Assembly: GCA_038380435.1 (NCBI GenBank)
Contig: JAWZYU010000004.1
Span: 23,844,001-23,908,000, forward strand
From: Ryuthela nishihirai
Taxonomy: Eukaryota > Arthropoda > Arachnida > Araneae > Heptathelidae
Direction of reading: 5' to 3'
Length of the DNA stretch: 64,000 nt
Under the pieces are notes generated by a model, which worked only from the letters and a program-made list of their open reading frames with translations, had not been told where the DNA came from and made no database searches. Each line of letters opens with the position of its first letter. The stretch's first letter is position 1. Below, piece after piece: positions 23,471 to 34,480 of the stretch. The position numbers and the translations under genes are program-made.

Positions 23471-26400
23471 GAACCGGCCAGGCCTAGCACCTTATGTCCG
23501 ACCCCGCCTTCTCGTGGTGCAGACCATTAGTACCTTTCAAAAGAGATACTCTCTTGTGGAAGTGAATGGAAGGATAGGGCTGCCAGATTAGTGTGGTCTA
23601 CTGATTTGGACAACTATGGCTTTTTTTTCTACCCTGCTGAGGAGTGGTCAACCACACAGGGTCCTGGTGCTGATCATATAAACCCACTGGACTGCACAGA
23701 TATATGGCTCTGAGCTTGATTATGGATCCTGATTTTGCTGCACTGGTGGGTTTCTGTGGAGGGAAAATCTTCCACTGTGTTTTCTGTTTGTTTGTGGGTT
23801 GACAGCCCCAAGTGAATAGATTCACAGGATATGTTTATCAGCTGGTGGATAATCCTGAGCAGAGGTCATCGCAAGCACCTGAACTCTTTGCTTCTATTGG
23901 CATCGTCAAATTCTACATTGGAGGAATTCTTCCAGTGTAGATGGCTTCAGCCTTTAGTGGTGGGGGAACGGGTCTTTACCCCATGTCTGCGATTAAGGGG
24001 CTGTTTAATATTGTCGGCATTCCCTCTCTCAATAAACATAGTTTCTTTAAACATCCCACTAGCCATTTTCTCTCCATAGGTAGTTGGAATGTGAGGACTC
24101 TGCACAGAGCTTTTTCTCTTGATGTCCTCACACAAGAATTACACCGTTATAATTTAAATATTCTTAGCTTGCAAGAGACCAGATGGACAGATAAAGGTAA
24201 GATTCTTAAAAATAATCTTAAATTTCTCTTTTCAGGGAGGGACGACAATAAGCATCACCAAGGTGTGGGTTTGCTTCTCAGCACACACGCTAGTGATGCT
24301 CTTCTAGGATATGAGTGCATTAATGAAAGGTTTCTTACAGCAAAATTTCAGACAAGCGTTAAAGACTTGAATGTTATCTGCTGTTATGCTCCCACTGAGG
24401 ATGCCGATGAGGATGAGAAGGATAGGTTTTATGAACAACTTCAGGATATTTTGAATTCTGTCAAGAAATGAGATATTACCCTTGTTCTTGATGACTTCAA
24501 TGCCAAAGTTGGTACTGACTCTGGCCTTTGGGCAGGAGTAATAGGCCCTTTTGGTATTGGTAGCTGCAATGGCAATGGGCAACGTCTCCTACAGGTAAGT
24601 AAACTCAATGGATTGAGAACAACTAACACTTATTACAAACACCGCGACATACATAAGTACACATGGGTTTCACCCGATGGGCTGCATAAGAATATGATTG
24701 ATTACATATTAATTAACAGCAAATGGGCTAGTTCTGTTAGGAATACCAGGGCATATAGGGGAGCTGAAATTGGATCTGACCATTACCTTGTTAAAAGTGT
24801 CTTGCAACTTAAACTTAAAAAGTGTTGTGCTAAATTTAAAAAATTTACCCTTAATACTGAAGCTCTGAAAGACCCTGTTATAGCTAAATCTTACCATGAT
24901 AGGTTACTAGTCATTATGACAGTCATGGTTTGCTTACTACTGAAGTTGAGGAAGAATGGGGCCATTTTAAACAGGCTTTTTTGGAAACTAACAGTACTCT
25001 TTTAGGAAAAAAGGAGCAGAGGAGACAGAATTATTTAAGTGATAAGGCACTTGAGCTTATTTCAGAAGGAACTGCAGGAATGTCCTTAATCAATACCCTA
25101 CTAGTCCTAATAGAAAGGATTACAGAGAGCTTAATAAACGTGTAAAGGATCAGTTAGCTACTGATAAGAATCTTTGGCTTCATGGCTTGGCTGACAAAGC
25201 TGAGGAAGCAGTTAGGTAGCACAACAGCAGAGAGCTGTACCAGATAGTTAATGTTTAATTTGGTAGAAAACGGAAAGGCATTGAAGTATAAACTAGGTAA
25301 GGTTATAGAAGGTGAGGATTCTGTCACGATTAGGTGGGCTGAGCATTTCAGTGATGTTCTAAACAATGTGGTTAGTTCTACTCCAATTGTTTGTAATGAA
25401 GATAAATGCATTGGCGGTTTTAATGTTGGCCCTATAACACAATCTGAAGTTATTTTGGCTATTTCTAAACTTAAACCTCATAAATCCCCAGGGGTAGATG
25501 AAATTACTACAGAAATGCTTAGAGCTGGGAATGTTTCGGTTACCACTTGGATGACTGAAATTCTGAATATCTTTTATGATAAAGGCATGGTTCCTAAGGA
25601 TTTTACCAGAGCTATTGTTATCCCTATTTTCAAAAAAGGTGATCGCAGTTCTTGTGTTAACTATAGGGATATCAGTCTACTCTCTGTTCCAGGTAAATTT
25701 CTTTCCATGATTGTGCTTAATAGAATTAAGAATCTGGTTGACAGTCAATTGCGTGATGAGCAATGTGGATTCAGAAGTGGTAGGGGATGTGTGGATCAGA
25801 TATTTTCACTTAAGCAGATTCTTGAGAAATGTTTAGAGTTTCAGAAACCTTGGTTGCTAGCTTTGTTGATTTCAAAAAGGCTTTCGACTCTGTTGATAGT
25901 CATAATTTGTGATTGATTGTGAGATCATGTGGTATACAAGACAAGTTAGTAACATAATGAAAGCTCTCTATAATAACACTGAGTCGTGTGTGAGAGTTGG
26001 TAAAACTTGTAGCAATTGGTTTAGCATTACGCCTATCCCTCGATTTACACGGTACTCAGTTCACACAATTTTGGCTTTGCACGGTCAAAAAATGCAATCA
26101 GTTTCGATTTACACGGTACTGACTGAGACGTACACAGAAAGAAAATCTCAGTCAGTACCGTGTAAATCGAAACTGGTTGCATTTTTTGACCGTGCAAAGC
26201 CATAATTGTGTTAACTGAGTACCGTGTAAATTGAGGGATAGGTGTACTTCTGGTGTTCGACAAGGGTGCATTTTGTCTCCTTTTCTCTTTAGTTTGGTTA
26301 TTGAGTATGTTATGCGAAAATAACTTCGGGGGAAAGATTTTGGCCTTAAATGGTCTGGAGATACTAAAATTTCTGATTTAGATTATGCTGATGATTTAGC

Positions 26401-27187
26401 CCTTTTGGCAAATGATGTTGATGAGATGAACACTTTCATTTGAGCTGTTGATGAAACTGGTAGTAGAGTAGGTTGGTGAGGAAGGTAGTAGAGTAGGTTG
26501 TAGAGGTAGGTTTTTGAGAGAAAACTAAAGTGATGAAAATTGGTCAGGCAGGCTGTGATTCAGTTAATCTGAATGGTTGAAGTCTTGAGCAGATGTCACA
26601 GTTTAATTACCTTGGGAGCTATGTAACAAATACTGGTGATGTGCGGCATAGATTAATAGACGAATAGGGATTGCTGCCAGGACTTTTAAGAATCTATGGA
26701 GATTGTGCAGAAATAAGGCGTATACACCTAAAGACTAAAATTAGACTCTATAATAGTTTGGTTCTTTCTAGGGTTAGTTATGGTATTCAAACTTGGACAC
26801 TTTGTAAACAAGATAACAAGAAACTAGATGCTTATCATGGGCATTAGATGGTTCAACTTTGTAACTAATGATGATGTTAGGCAAAGGAGTCTGCAACCTC
26901 CTTTAAGCAGCATATTATGCAGAGAGAGACTCCGCTGGTTTGGCCATGTTGCTCGTATGGATAATTATAGATTGGCGAATATGGTTATGAACAGTTTGCC
27001 TAGAGGCCTCAGAAGGAGGGGAAGACCTAGGATGCGGTGGGCAGACAATGTCAAATAGGACCTTGTTAGAATTGGTGTGCAGTGGCCAGATGCAGCTCAG
27101 GACAGACTTGTTTGGAGAACTAAATTTGCAGGTCTGGTTGGACCTCCGTAGCCCATGGTTGCTTGAGGATGATGATGATGATGATAA
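23471..27187 (+). mobile_element. RTE-like LINE, near full length, copy 1
   Basis: The order is 5-prime region (GAACCGGCCAGGCCTAGCACC), endonuclease, reverse transcriptase, C-terminal RLRWFGHVARM and GRPRMRW region, and (GAT)n tail at 27168-27186. The endonuclease block at 23941-24471 has SWNVRTL, LQETRWTD and CCYAPTED, then a stop, then DFNAKVGTDS and GSDHYLVKS. RT runs at 25251-25916 with KSPGVDEITTEML and GFRSGRGCVDQI. The YADDLALLAND active site is at about 26385-26420. Stops (24469, 25908 and others) and frameshifts disable it. A palindromic MITE sits at 26030-26244 in the RT. The clade assignment rests on the conserved C-terminal region that resembles BovB/RTE elements. Confidence 0.85.
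26030..26244. mobile_element. Palindromic 215-bp MITE, copy 1
   Basis: Nearly the whole element is an inverted repeat. The arms begin CGCCTATCCCTCGATTTACA and, from the other end, CACCTATCCCTCAATTTACA, with inner boxes GCTTTGCACGGTCAAAAAAT and ACGGTACTGACTGAGA around a short loop. It is flanked by TA (26028-26029 and 26245-26246). The uninterrupted LINE sequence at the same place in copy 5 (about 45108-45118) shows the empty TA site. This implies Tc1/mariner-type insertion. The transcribed RNA would fold into one hairpin. Confidence 0.9.
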
Positions 27188-27373
27188 GCCCAGAAGAGCA
27201 ACCTTTCAAAACCTTTGTAAGAAAAAGATAAGAATTTTGTACTAAAATTTTTTTAAAGGAGTTTGGATAAACTTTATCAATGTTGTTTTCTTATTTAACA
27301 TATTTATCTATATTATTTCAGAATGATCCATTGAGTATCATCACCTTCGAAATTCAAAGATGAGCTCCCTTTA

Positions 27374-28670
27374 CGACGGGTGTTCAAAAAGGTTCTTGAC
27401 ATGCATCTGCAGAACAACAACCAGTGCCCTTACCTTAACAACTTACTTTTCTTCAAAGTAATCCCCTCTAGCATCTATGCAAAGTTACAGACGTCTGCAC
27501 CAATTTTGAAATGCTTGGTGGTACTCTTGTTGGGGAATACTCAGGAACTCTGAATGAGCACATTTTGAAAGGCCTTGCACAATTGAAAAAGGCTTCCAGC
27601 AAGTTCCATTTTAATTTTTGGAAATAATCAAAAATCGCATGTTGCAAGATCGGGTGAATATGCAGGATGGGGTAGCCGTTTGATTTTTATCCTGCTCCAG
27701 ATAGGCCGTAACTTGCCAAGTTTTGTGAGCACTGACTTTGTCATGAAGGAGAACCCTTGACACACCTGTTGCTCCTTCATCTCCTTAGCCATTTTGGGCA
27801 AAAGAATGTTGGTATCATTTTTTCAGGTAAGGTGTCCACGGCTACTACTCGTCGGGAACTGGAAAAATTGTGAATCCTCTTTCTTGAGCGAAAGGCTTAT
27901 TGGAGGATTTGGGAGTTAATCTTTTGCAACCCAAACATAGTTGTCGATCTTTCTGGGATTTGTATAGTAATAAAACCACCTCTCATCACTTGTGACAATG
28001 TCTGTTAACCGTTTGGGGTTCAAACATTGCCAGCATCTCCATGCACGAATCTAGCCCTTTTATGCTGTTCTGTCTGTTGGGTACTCATTTGGCAGAGATC
28101 TTTCGGAACTTTAAATGTAGATGAATAATTGTTTCCGCACTGTCAATCGATACACTGACACCTGAATGGTGATATGTGGATTTTTCCCTAACGAGTTAAC
28201 GAACAACGACGGTTCTCATTCGCGGTCTTCTTCAGTCCTTCTGAACAAGGGAGGTCTTTGAAGTTCTGCCATCCTCTGAAATTGTGCATCCATCTCATAA
28301 CAGTGCCATATGAACAGGTATAATCACAATATATCTGTGATAAAGCAGAATGAATTTTTTTTTTGTCGTCCTGAAGCTACATCTTTGTGAAAATCGAAAA
28401 TCTCCCTCCCACCACCATCTTTAGCAGGCTCCATAGCAACAACGCACAGATTTTTCAGACTGAAATTTATGCTTCGCCAACGAAGAGAGAAATGATACGG
28501 CCTTTGTAACAGACAATGACAAGTTTAGATAAACTTTGAAACAAGTTGTAGCTCGTTAACTTCGGATGAACGAGAGTAATCAACAGATACCCCAGTGCAG
28601 AAAAACTGCGATGCTTAATATTGAATTTAACCAAACAGCACTGAAAATACGTTTCACAATACATATAGTC
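27374..28670 (-). pseudogene. mariner transposase (DD34D type), broken
   Basis: From an ATG at 28432-28434, minus-strand frames give a mariner-type helix-turn-helix region (TVMRWMHNFRGW, then GLKKTANENRR). The first catalytic region follows as TSDERWFYYY, the second as LLHDKVSAHKTW, and the third as AYSPDLATCDF (about 27635). The C-terminal CIDA/ARGDYFEE-like end is at about 27470. Several frameshifts and stops. The total length, about 1.05 kb of coding sequence, is normal for mariner. Outer ends GGGTGTTCAAAAAGG at 27379 and a GGGAACAGCCGAAAG-type string near 28690 may be decayed terminal repeats. Confidence 0.85.
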
Positions 28671-28699
28671 ATTCTTTCGGCTGTTCCCAAAATTAAAAA

Positions 28700-30601
28700 A
28701 AAATTCGAGGGAAAAAAATAGAATAGTTGTTCATGATTTTAATTCAGTAATTTACCCCTGCACTGTAATAATTACTGATATATATATATTTCCTCAGCGT
28801 TCTAGTGGCATTTTAAAACACTATTCATGCGTATTATGTCTAATACGTAGGTTATTATTTTCTTGATTCCATTTCAATTATAAATCTATATTATTTTAAA
28901 CTGAATTACTGGTCATAAATTACCACTTGAAAAGTTGTCTGTTTTGGTAATATTTAATTTATAATATTTTACAACGAATTGTAAAAGAGTGATATGGTTA
29001 TATATTGAATTATAAAAAAAAAAATGAAAAAAAAAACAAATTTAATTTATAATATTTTACAACGAATTGTAAAAGAGTGATATGGTTATATATTGAATTA
29101 TAAAAAAAAAATGAAAAAAAAAAACAAAAAAACTGAAGACTTTTTAAGTTGCAAATCCAAATAGTGAAAGCATAGTGAGCTATGCATTGCTCTAGAAAAT
29201 GTTAAAATATAATAGAATTTTTTTGCAGATCAAATGATAAACACATTTTATATCTAATTTTCTTAAATTCTTCACACATAAATATCATTCCTTGGCAAAA
29301 TAAAAAGTTGGCAACCCAGTTCAAAGACGTCTTTGTCAGGAAAGTTTTAACTTGTTCCAGGGGAAAGCATATTTTATTAAGTTATTTTAGGTGACTTTAA
29401 AATAATAAATGCTAAAATATGGAAAAAATGACAGTATAGTTATTAATTTGTTTTACAAAAGGCAAACCATAAGGGTTATTTATAAGTATTACTGTAATCA
29501 AATACCTTACTTTCCATAACTCTTTAAATACTGAACGGATATTGTTGAAAAATTGACATTTACCTAAATAGATTTCGTTATGATCTTTAATTTACCTTCG
29601 GTCGCATTTTTCTATTAAATGCGCAATAATAATAAATATGTTCAATATAATTGCATAGTCGTGGGCAGAATATTTTAGGGTGGAGCAAGGTTTTTAAGGG
29701 GAGGGGTAAAAGATAAATTAATGTTTCAGGATAGAAATATTTAGGTTGAGATAGTCATTAATGAGCGCAAATGCGAATAGAGCAATCACACATATATTAT
29801 AATAAAGTACAAGGTTGCCTGAAAACAAAAGGGAAAATGTTTAGGTCTTTAAAAAAAAATGCATAAAATATACATGTTTCATAATTTTTTTTTGTCTCTG
29901 TTACCCTTACTATATTGTTAAATATATAATTCTCAAAGGAGGGCATGGTCCCATTGGCACCTCCCTAGATCTGGCCATGAATGCGTTTTTTTCCCTCACT
30001 TTTCTAGGTATATGAAACAGATATTTCAACATATATCAATAGTAAACAAAAGAAAGCATTAAAAAAAAATCAAGATTACATTTCGTTAAGGAAAACACGA
30101 GATACATTTTTAGTACAACTGAGTTATTCATCATTAATATTAAGGTCAATTTTCCCAGGGGATAGGGCTGTTAAGACATCTATAATTGTCCAAATATTTC
30201 ATATTATTCCTTGATAAGCCCAACTAATAAAATCTTTCAACGTTTGAGAATCAAATTGATTTATGTCAGTACTGTTTCATTTCTTGCCAATATGCAAAGG
30301 ACAAGAAACAATTGCATTTTTCATGTCTATTTTTAAAGAACAAAATTGAACTCACCAGGAAAACAATATTCAGCTAAGTTGAAAATGAAGAGATGCAAGA
30401 AGCCCAATGACAACGTAAATCATCAGATTATTTACGATTTAAACGTATTTTATTCTCATACGTATGATAACCACTTTTTAAATTAATATTCTCTTTAATA
30501 TATTTACAGTTTAAATATCTTAAGTAAACGCAAAAATAGCTTGCTTTTAATTTCAAAGAAACTAAAGTCCTCCAAATACATTGTCCTCCCAAAATATTAG
30601 A
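28700..30601. other. AT-rich, no gene recognised
   Basis: Apart from the tandem duplication at 28953-29127, I see only AT-rich non-coding sequence. Part of 29505-29625 resembles one arm of the inverted repeat at 30879-31331 (ACTCTTTAAATAC, TATTGTTGAAAA and TCTATTAAATGCGC-type landmarks), suggesting a dispersed non-coding repeat. Confidence 0.45.
28953..29127. repeat. Tandem duplication, about 88-bp unit
   Basis: Two near-identical copies of a block containing ACAACGAATTGTAAAAGAG and ATATGGTTATATATTGAATT, then poly-A interrupted by TG. They differ mainly in A-run length. ACAACGAATTGT within the unit is partly palindromic. Confidence 0.9.
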
Positions 30602-30835
30602 GATGGTTTACCTCTGAGCAGCTTTTTTTTTGCATAGAATGAGCTAAAGCGCCAGATGAGAACAGCTCCAAAGACTCAGAGTGTTGACGTAAGAAACAGC
30701 TTAACATACACTCGGCGCCACGACTTAACGTTCCAACCAACGAACGGTGGCCTTTCAAATCCCATCAGTGCCTCCTTTCTCACTGAAGGTAAGGGGAGAA
30801 TTAGCGGAAATAATTCTTAACGCCAGCTCTATTTA
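30602..30835 (-). mobile_element. SINE A, degenerate
   Basis: Minus-strand copy recognised by TTTACCTCTGAGCAGC at the 3-prime end, the CGACTTAACGTTCCAACC form of the central domain, and CCCATCAGTGCC. The tRNA head is missing or unrecognisable. Confidence 0.7.
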
Positions 30836-30878
30836 GAAGACATATTTAGTTCCCCCCTCCCAGAAAAATATAATAGCG

Positions 30879-31331
30879 AAGCTCTATAACTTTTAAACTG
30901 TGCATTTATTGGAAAGTATGACTGAAGATAAATCGAAGATCATAATCCAATCCATTTAGATTTCATTTTTTAAACAATATTCGTTCAGTACTTAAAGAGT
31001 TATGAAAGCTACAATATTTAACAATAAATTATCTTGTATTATGAAAATCATTCAGAATTGTCTAATATCAGAATTATCGAAATAATCATTATGCAAACTT
31101 ATAAAATATGTATATTTATTTCTTAAATGGTTTGAAATAATGCTTATGTAAGTTTAATTAAAATGAGGTAAAATCTTGCGACGCATTACTTTTGTGAAAT
31201 ATTCTAACTTCCACAACTCTTTAAATACAGAACAAATATTGTTGAAAACCCGAGATTTAAGAGTTGATTATGATGTTTATCCTCCGTCACATTTTTCCAT
31301 TAAATGCATATTTTAGAAGTTATAGAGCTCC
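30879..31331. repeat. Inverted-repeat pair, possible MITE
   Basis: The arms about 30879-31025 and 31195-31331 are inverted copies: AAGCTCTATAACTT at the left edge, and the complement AAGTTATAGAGCTCC at the right. Shared internal blocks are TGCATTTA-TTGGAAA, AACAATATTCGTTC/TGT and TTAAAGAGTT. The spacer is about 170 bp. No coding capacity. Related single arms may occur near 29505-29625 and 40845-40985. Confidence 0.55.
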
Positions 31332-32857
31332 AAAATTAGAATCTCATTTACATTACATTCTGAAATATTTTGGTACAGCGCTGTATATTGGATTAGCATC
31401 AGTAAAAAGAATTTCATTACAATAAAGAAAAAAAATATGCAATTTATATAGTTGTTTCTAGAAAAATATTTAATTATAATTACATTAACTATTTTGATGA
31501 TATTGAAAATATTTTATATTAAAAATGAATCATAACCATCGCTACCAGCTTGGAAAGGGGTCACTAATTTCTAATAATTTTGCATTTGGCAATATTTTAT
31601 GCGAAAATTTTTCGTACATTGTAGGGAAGAGCTACATAATTCTCCCTTGGATTCAAGAGGTTCGCACGAATTTTTTACAATTCTATGAAATCGCAGTGTC
31701 AAAAGGTTGGAGATCCTCTAGTTTAGGTAATGAAGCTGATTCAATAGTTGTGAATCCAATCCATTTTGGCACTGGCATAGTTTAAAAATGGTGATTGAAT
31801 GAATATTTTAATATAAATTGATAGTAACAAAATTAACTTCTAAGAGTAAATGATAAATTAACAAATAAATTAGTGAAGAAATAAAGTTACAAAAGCTCGC
31901 ATGACAGTGACTGTTCTCAGCATGGTAGGCTGTCAGGATTGTTCCAGATGGCGTAGTTTCCTTCAGCCACAGTCAAATGAAGATATTCGCTAAGTAACAA
32001 GATCTTAGATTATGGGTTGAAATGGTAGAATGAGCCAATTATGAGTCATGGGCCACTATGAAACAGTGACCTTCCTCCTGCAGTTTAGCGCTATTGTATT
32101 TCAGAACATGCGCATTTGTATCATCGCTAAAATAGATAATGTTAAAATACCTATTGACAATATGAAAGCAGCCATAGCTGAGATTCAAATAATAAATGCT
32201 GCGATTGTCTATGTAGCATGTCAGTGATGACGAATATAAAAATATGTTGATTTAGATACCACAAAAAATGAACACTAAATTTGAAAATGGTTTATTTTTT
32301 GTAATTATTTTTGATATAGTAGTGTCCATGTGGCCTAATGGACAAGTCGCACCTGCTTATTTGTGACCACTCAAATTTGAAATGGCATGAGTTTGTGACC
32401 TCACTCAAAATTGTTTGTCAAAATTTGTTGGACATTTTTGACTCCCTTTGGGAGGGGGAAAAGTGATGATTTGTCTTAACTTTTGCTGTACTTAATCATC
32501 TATTTATATTTATAATTATTATTTTGGGATTTTGCTACTTGTTCTTTGAACCAGAGCAATTCCTTCTCTGTTAGTGCTGTATCTTCATCAACTTTGACAT
32601 CTCTCAAACCTCCAAAGAAGATCCTTCAAAAACAAGGAAAAATTAAAGTCTGCCTCTGAAAATTGTATCGATCTTTCCAATCTGGATCAGACCCTTGCTA
32701 TAATTACTTCGCCTATCAAGCAGCGCTCCTTCCACAAAGTAGTCACTAAAGGATGAGCAAAAATACTATATAACCCATATATCAGCAAATGGATAGCCCT
32801 AAAAAGAAGAGCAGAAAGGAAATGCAGAAAAACAATATTTACGACTTCACCAAATGG
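31332..32857. other. No gene recognised
   Basis: It contains an 86-codon frame at 31525-31785 with no recognised family or splice borders, and a weak tRNA-like A-box string (GTGGCCTAATGGACAAG) at about 32328-32346 that may be an old SINE head. Confidence 0.4.
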
Positions 32858-33000
32858 TTAGCGCACTTGGCTACTGATCTAAGGGACCTAGGTTCGAGCC
32901 CCAGATAAGGCATGGATGTTCATGTCGTTTTTCTGATGAGGTTCTGCCATCCTCACAGTCCTTCTACTATGGTGTGTAAACTGACAGGCTCCCATCAGAC
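32858..33000 (+). mobile_element. SINE B, joined to RTE fragment
   Basis: tRNA-like head (AATGGTTAGCGCACTTGGC, GGTTCGAGCCCC) and the SINE B body (TTCTGATGAGGTTCTGCC, GACAGGCTCCCATCAGACC). It runs straight into RTE reverse transcriptase sequence near 33000, where both families share a TCTGTGATAA-like string. Confidence 0.75.
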
Positions 33001-33800
33001 CTCTGTGATAATTATAGGGGAATTAGTTTAATTGGTGTTCCAGGTAAAGTTCTTTGCATGATTATACTTAATAGGATTAAAATTTGATTGATGGACAACT
33101 GCATGGTGAACAGTGCAGATTCAGAAGTGGTTAATCAAATATTTTTACTTAGGCAGTTTCTTGAGAAATATTTAGAGTTTCAGAAACCTTAGGTTACTAG
33201 CTTTGCAAATTTCAAAATGGCTTTTGACTCTGTTGATCAACATAATTTGTGGTTTATCATTAGATCATATGGAATACCTGATAAGTTAATTAGTGTAATG
33301 AAAGCTCTCTATAATAAAACTGAGTCGTGTGTGAGATTTGGTACATCTTTCAGCGATTGGTTTAGCATTGGTAGTAGAGTTAGACAAGGTACATTTTGTC
33401 TCTTTTTCTCTTTAGTTTGGTTATTGATTATGTTATGCGAAATTCTTTGCAAGGGAAAGATTTTGAATCAATGGTCTAGAGATTTCAAAATTCTAAGATT
33501 TTTTTTTGTCAAGAAATCTAGAGATTTCAAAACAAAATGGTCTAGAGAATCAAATGGTCTAGAGAATCAATGGTCTAGAGATTTCAAAATTTCTGATTTA
33601 GATTATGCAGATGATTTGACCTTGTTGGCTAATGATGTGGATAAAATGAATGCTTTCATTAGGACTCTTGATGAGAATAGTAATAAAGTAGAAATATAGA
33701 AAAATAGGAATTGCTGTTGGGACTTTTAGGGATCTGTGGAGAGTGGAAAAACAGGCATATACACCTAACCTATAGCTCTAAATTATGCTGTATAACAGTT
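33001..33800 (+). mobile_element. RTE-like LINE fragment, copy 2
   Basis: Diverged RT segment. The 160-codon frame 33217-33699 contains the AFDSVDQHNLW, GIPDKLISVMKALYN, SDLDYADDLTLLAND and MNAFIRT motifs. Before the active site it has gained an internal reiteration of GGTCTAGAGATTTCAAAA-type units at about 33475-33595. A continuing fragment at about 33700-33860 includes LKTKIRLYNSL- and YGSET-like traces. Truncated and inactive. Confidence 0.8.
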
Positions 33801-33984
33801 TGATTCTTCACTAAGATTAGGTATGGTAGTGAAACATGAACCATTTATAAGCAGGGTAATAGAAAACATGATGCCTTTGATTATAGATGGAAATATCACA
33901 GGCCAAAAAAAAAATATTGGAGGCATTTATAATAAGAGAAGACAGCCAAAAGAAGAACTTCGAAGCTTAACATACCAAATTTTG

Positions 33985-34480
33985 GAAATATCTATAAAAA
34001 TTTCAAGAAAATCTACACAAATGGATCAATACATAGTGAAACAAAAATTGCCATAGGGGCATTCTTCCTTCCTGACGATAATCAAAAACACCATTACAAA
34101 ATGAAAGCTGAAAAAAAAAAACATACTTATACTCTCAGATGGTAAATCTGCACTGACTGCACTAGAAAATAAAACAGTAAAGGGAATCCACTCTTACTCA
34201 TGGAAATAACAGAAAACATTGAATTTTAGCAAATCAAGAAATAATATCGGCTTCCAATGGATTCCCAGCTACATAGATGTTACAGGTAATGAAGGGGCTG
34301 ACAAGCTGGCATATGAAATTGAAAACTTAAAAGAAATAATTAAAATTCCTCCACATACATGGTTCTACAAATACAAAATCAAGGAATGAGCAATAATTAA
34401 GCAGCAAATCAGATTCACAATAACAACAGACCATAAACCTACTCACAGAAGATCAAAGATAAAATGACAAATATACCTAT
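33985..34480 (+). pseudogene. RNase H domain of another retrotransposon, fragment
   Basis: Plus-strand frames give IYTNGSIHSETKIAIGAFF (about 34010-34070), then ILILSDGKSALTALENKTVK (about 34125-34185) and FQWIPSYIDVTGNEGADKLA (about 34250-34315). This is the RNase H1-type fold used by I, Jockey-like and other LINEs. The first catalytic position is N instead of D (YTNGS for YTDGS). The later acidic residues in SDGKSAL and EGADKLA remain. Stops separate the blocks. RTE-type LINEs here have no RNase H, so this is a different element. Confidence 0.75.

Noticed and set aside
23941..24471. Host endonuclease gene (176 codons, exonuclease-endonuclease-phosphatase fold)
   Set aside because: It is the endonuclease domain of RTE copy 1, repeated in copies 3, 6 and 7.
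28953..29127. CRISPR-like direct repeats
   Set aside because: Only two units directly adjacent without spacers, in a eukaryotic context; a simple tandem duplication.
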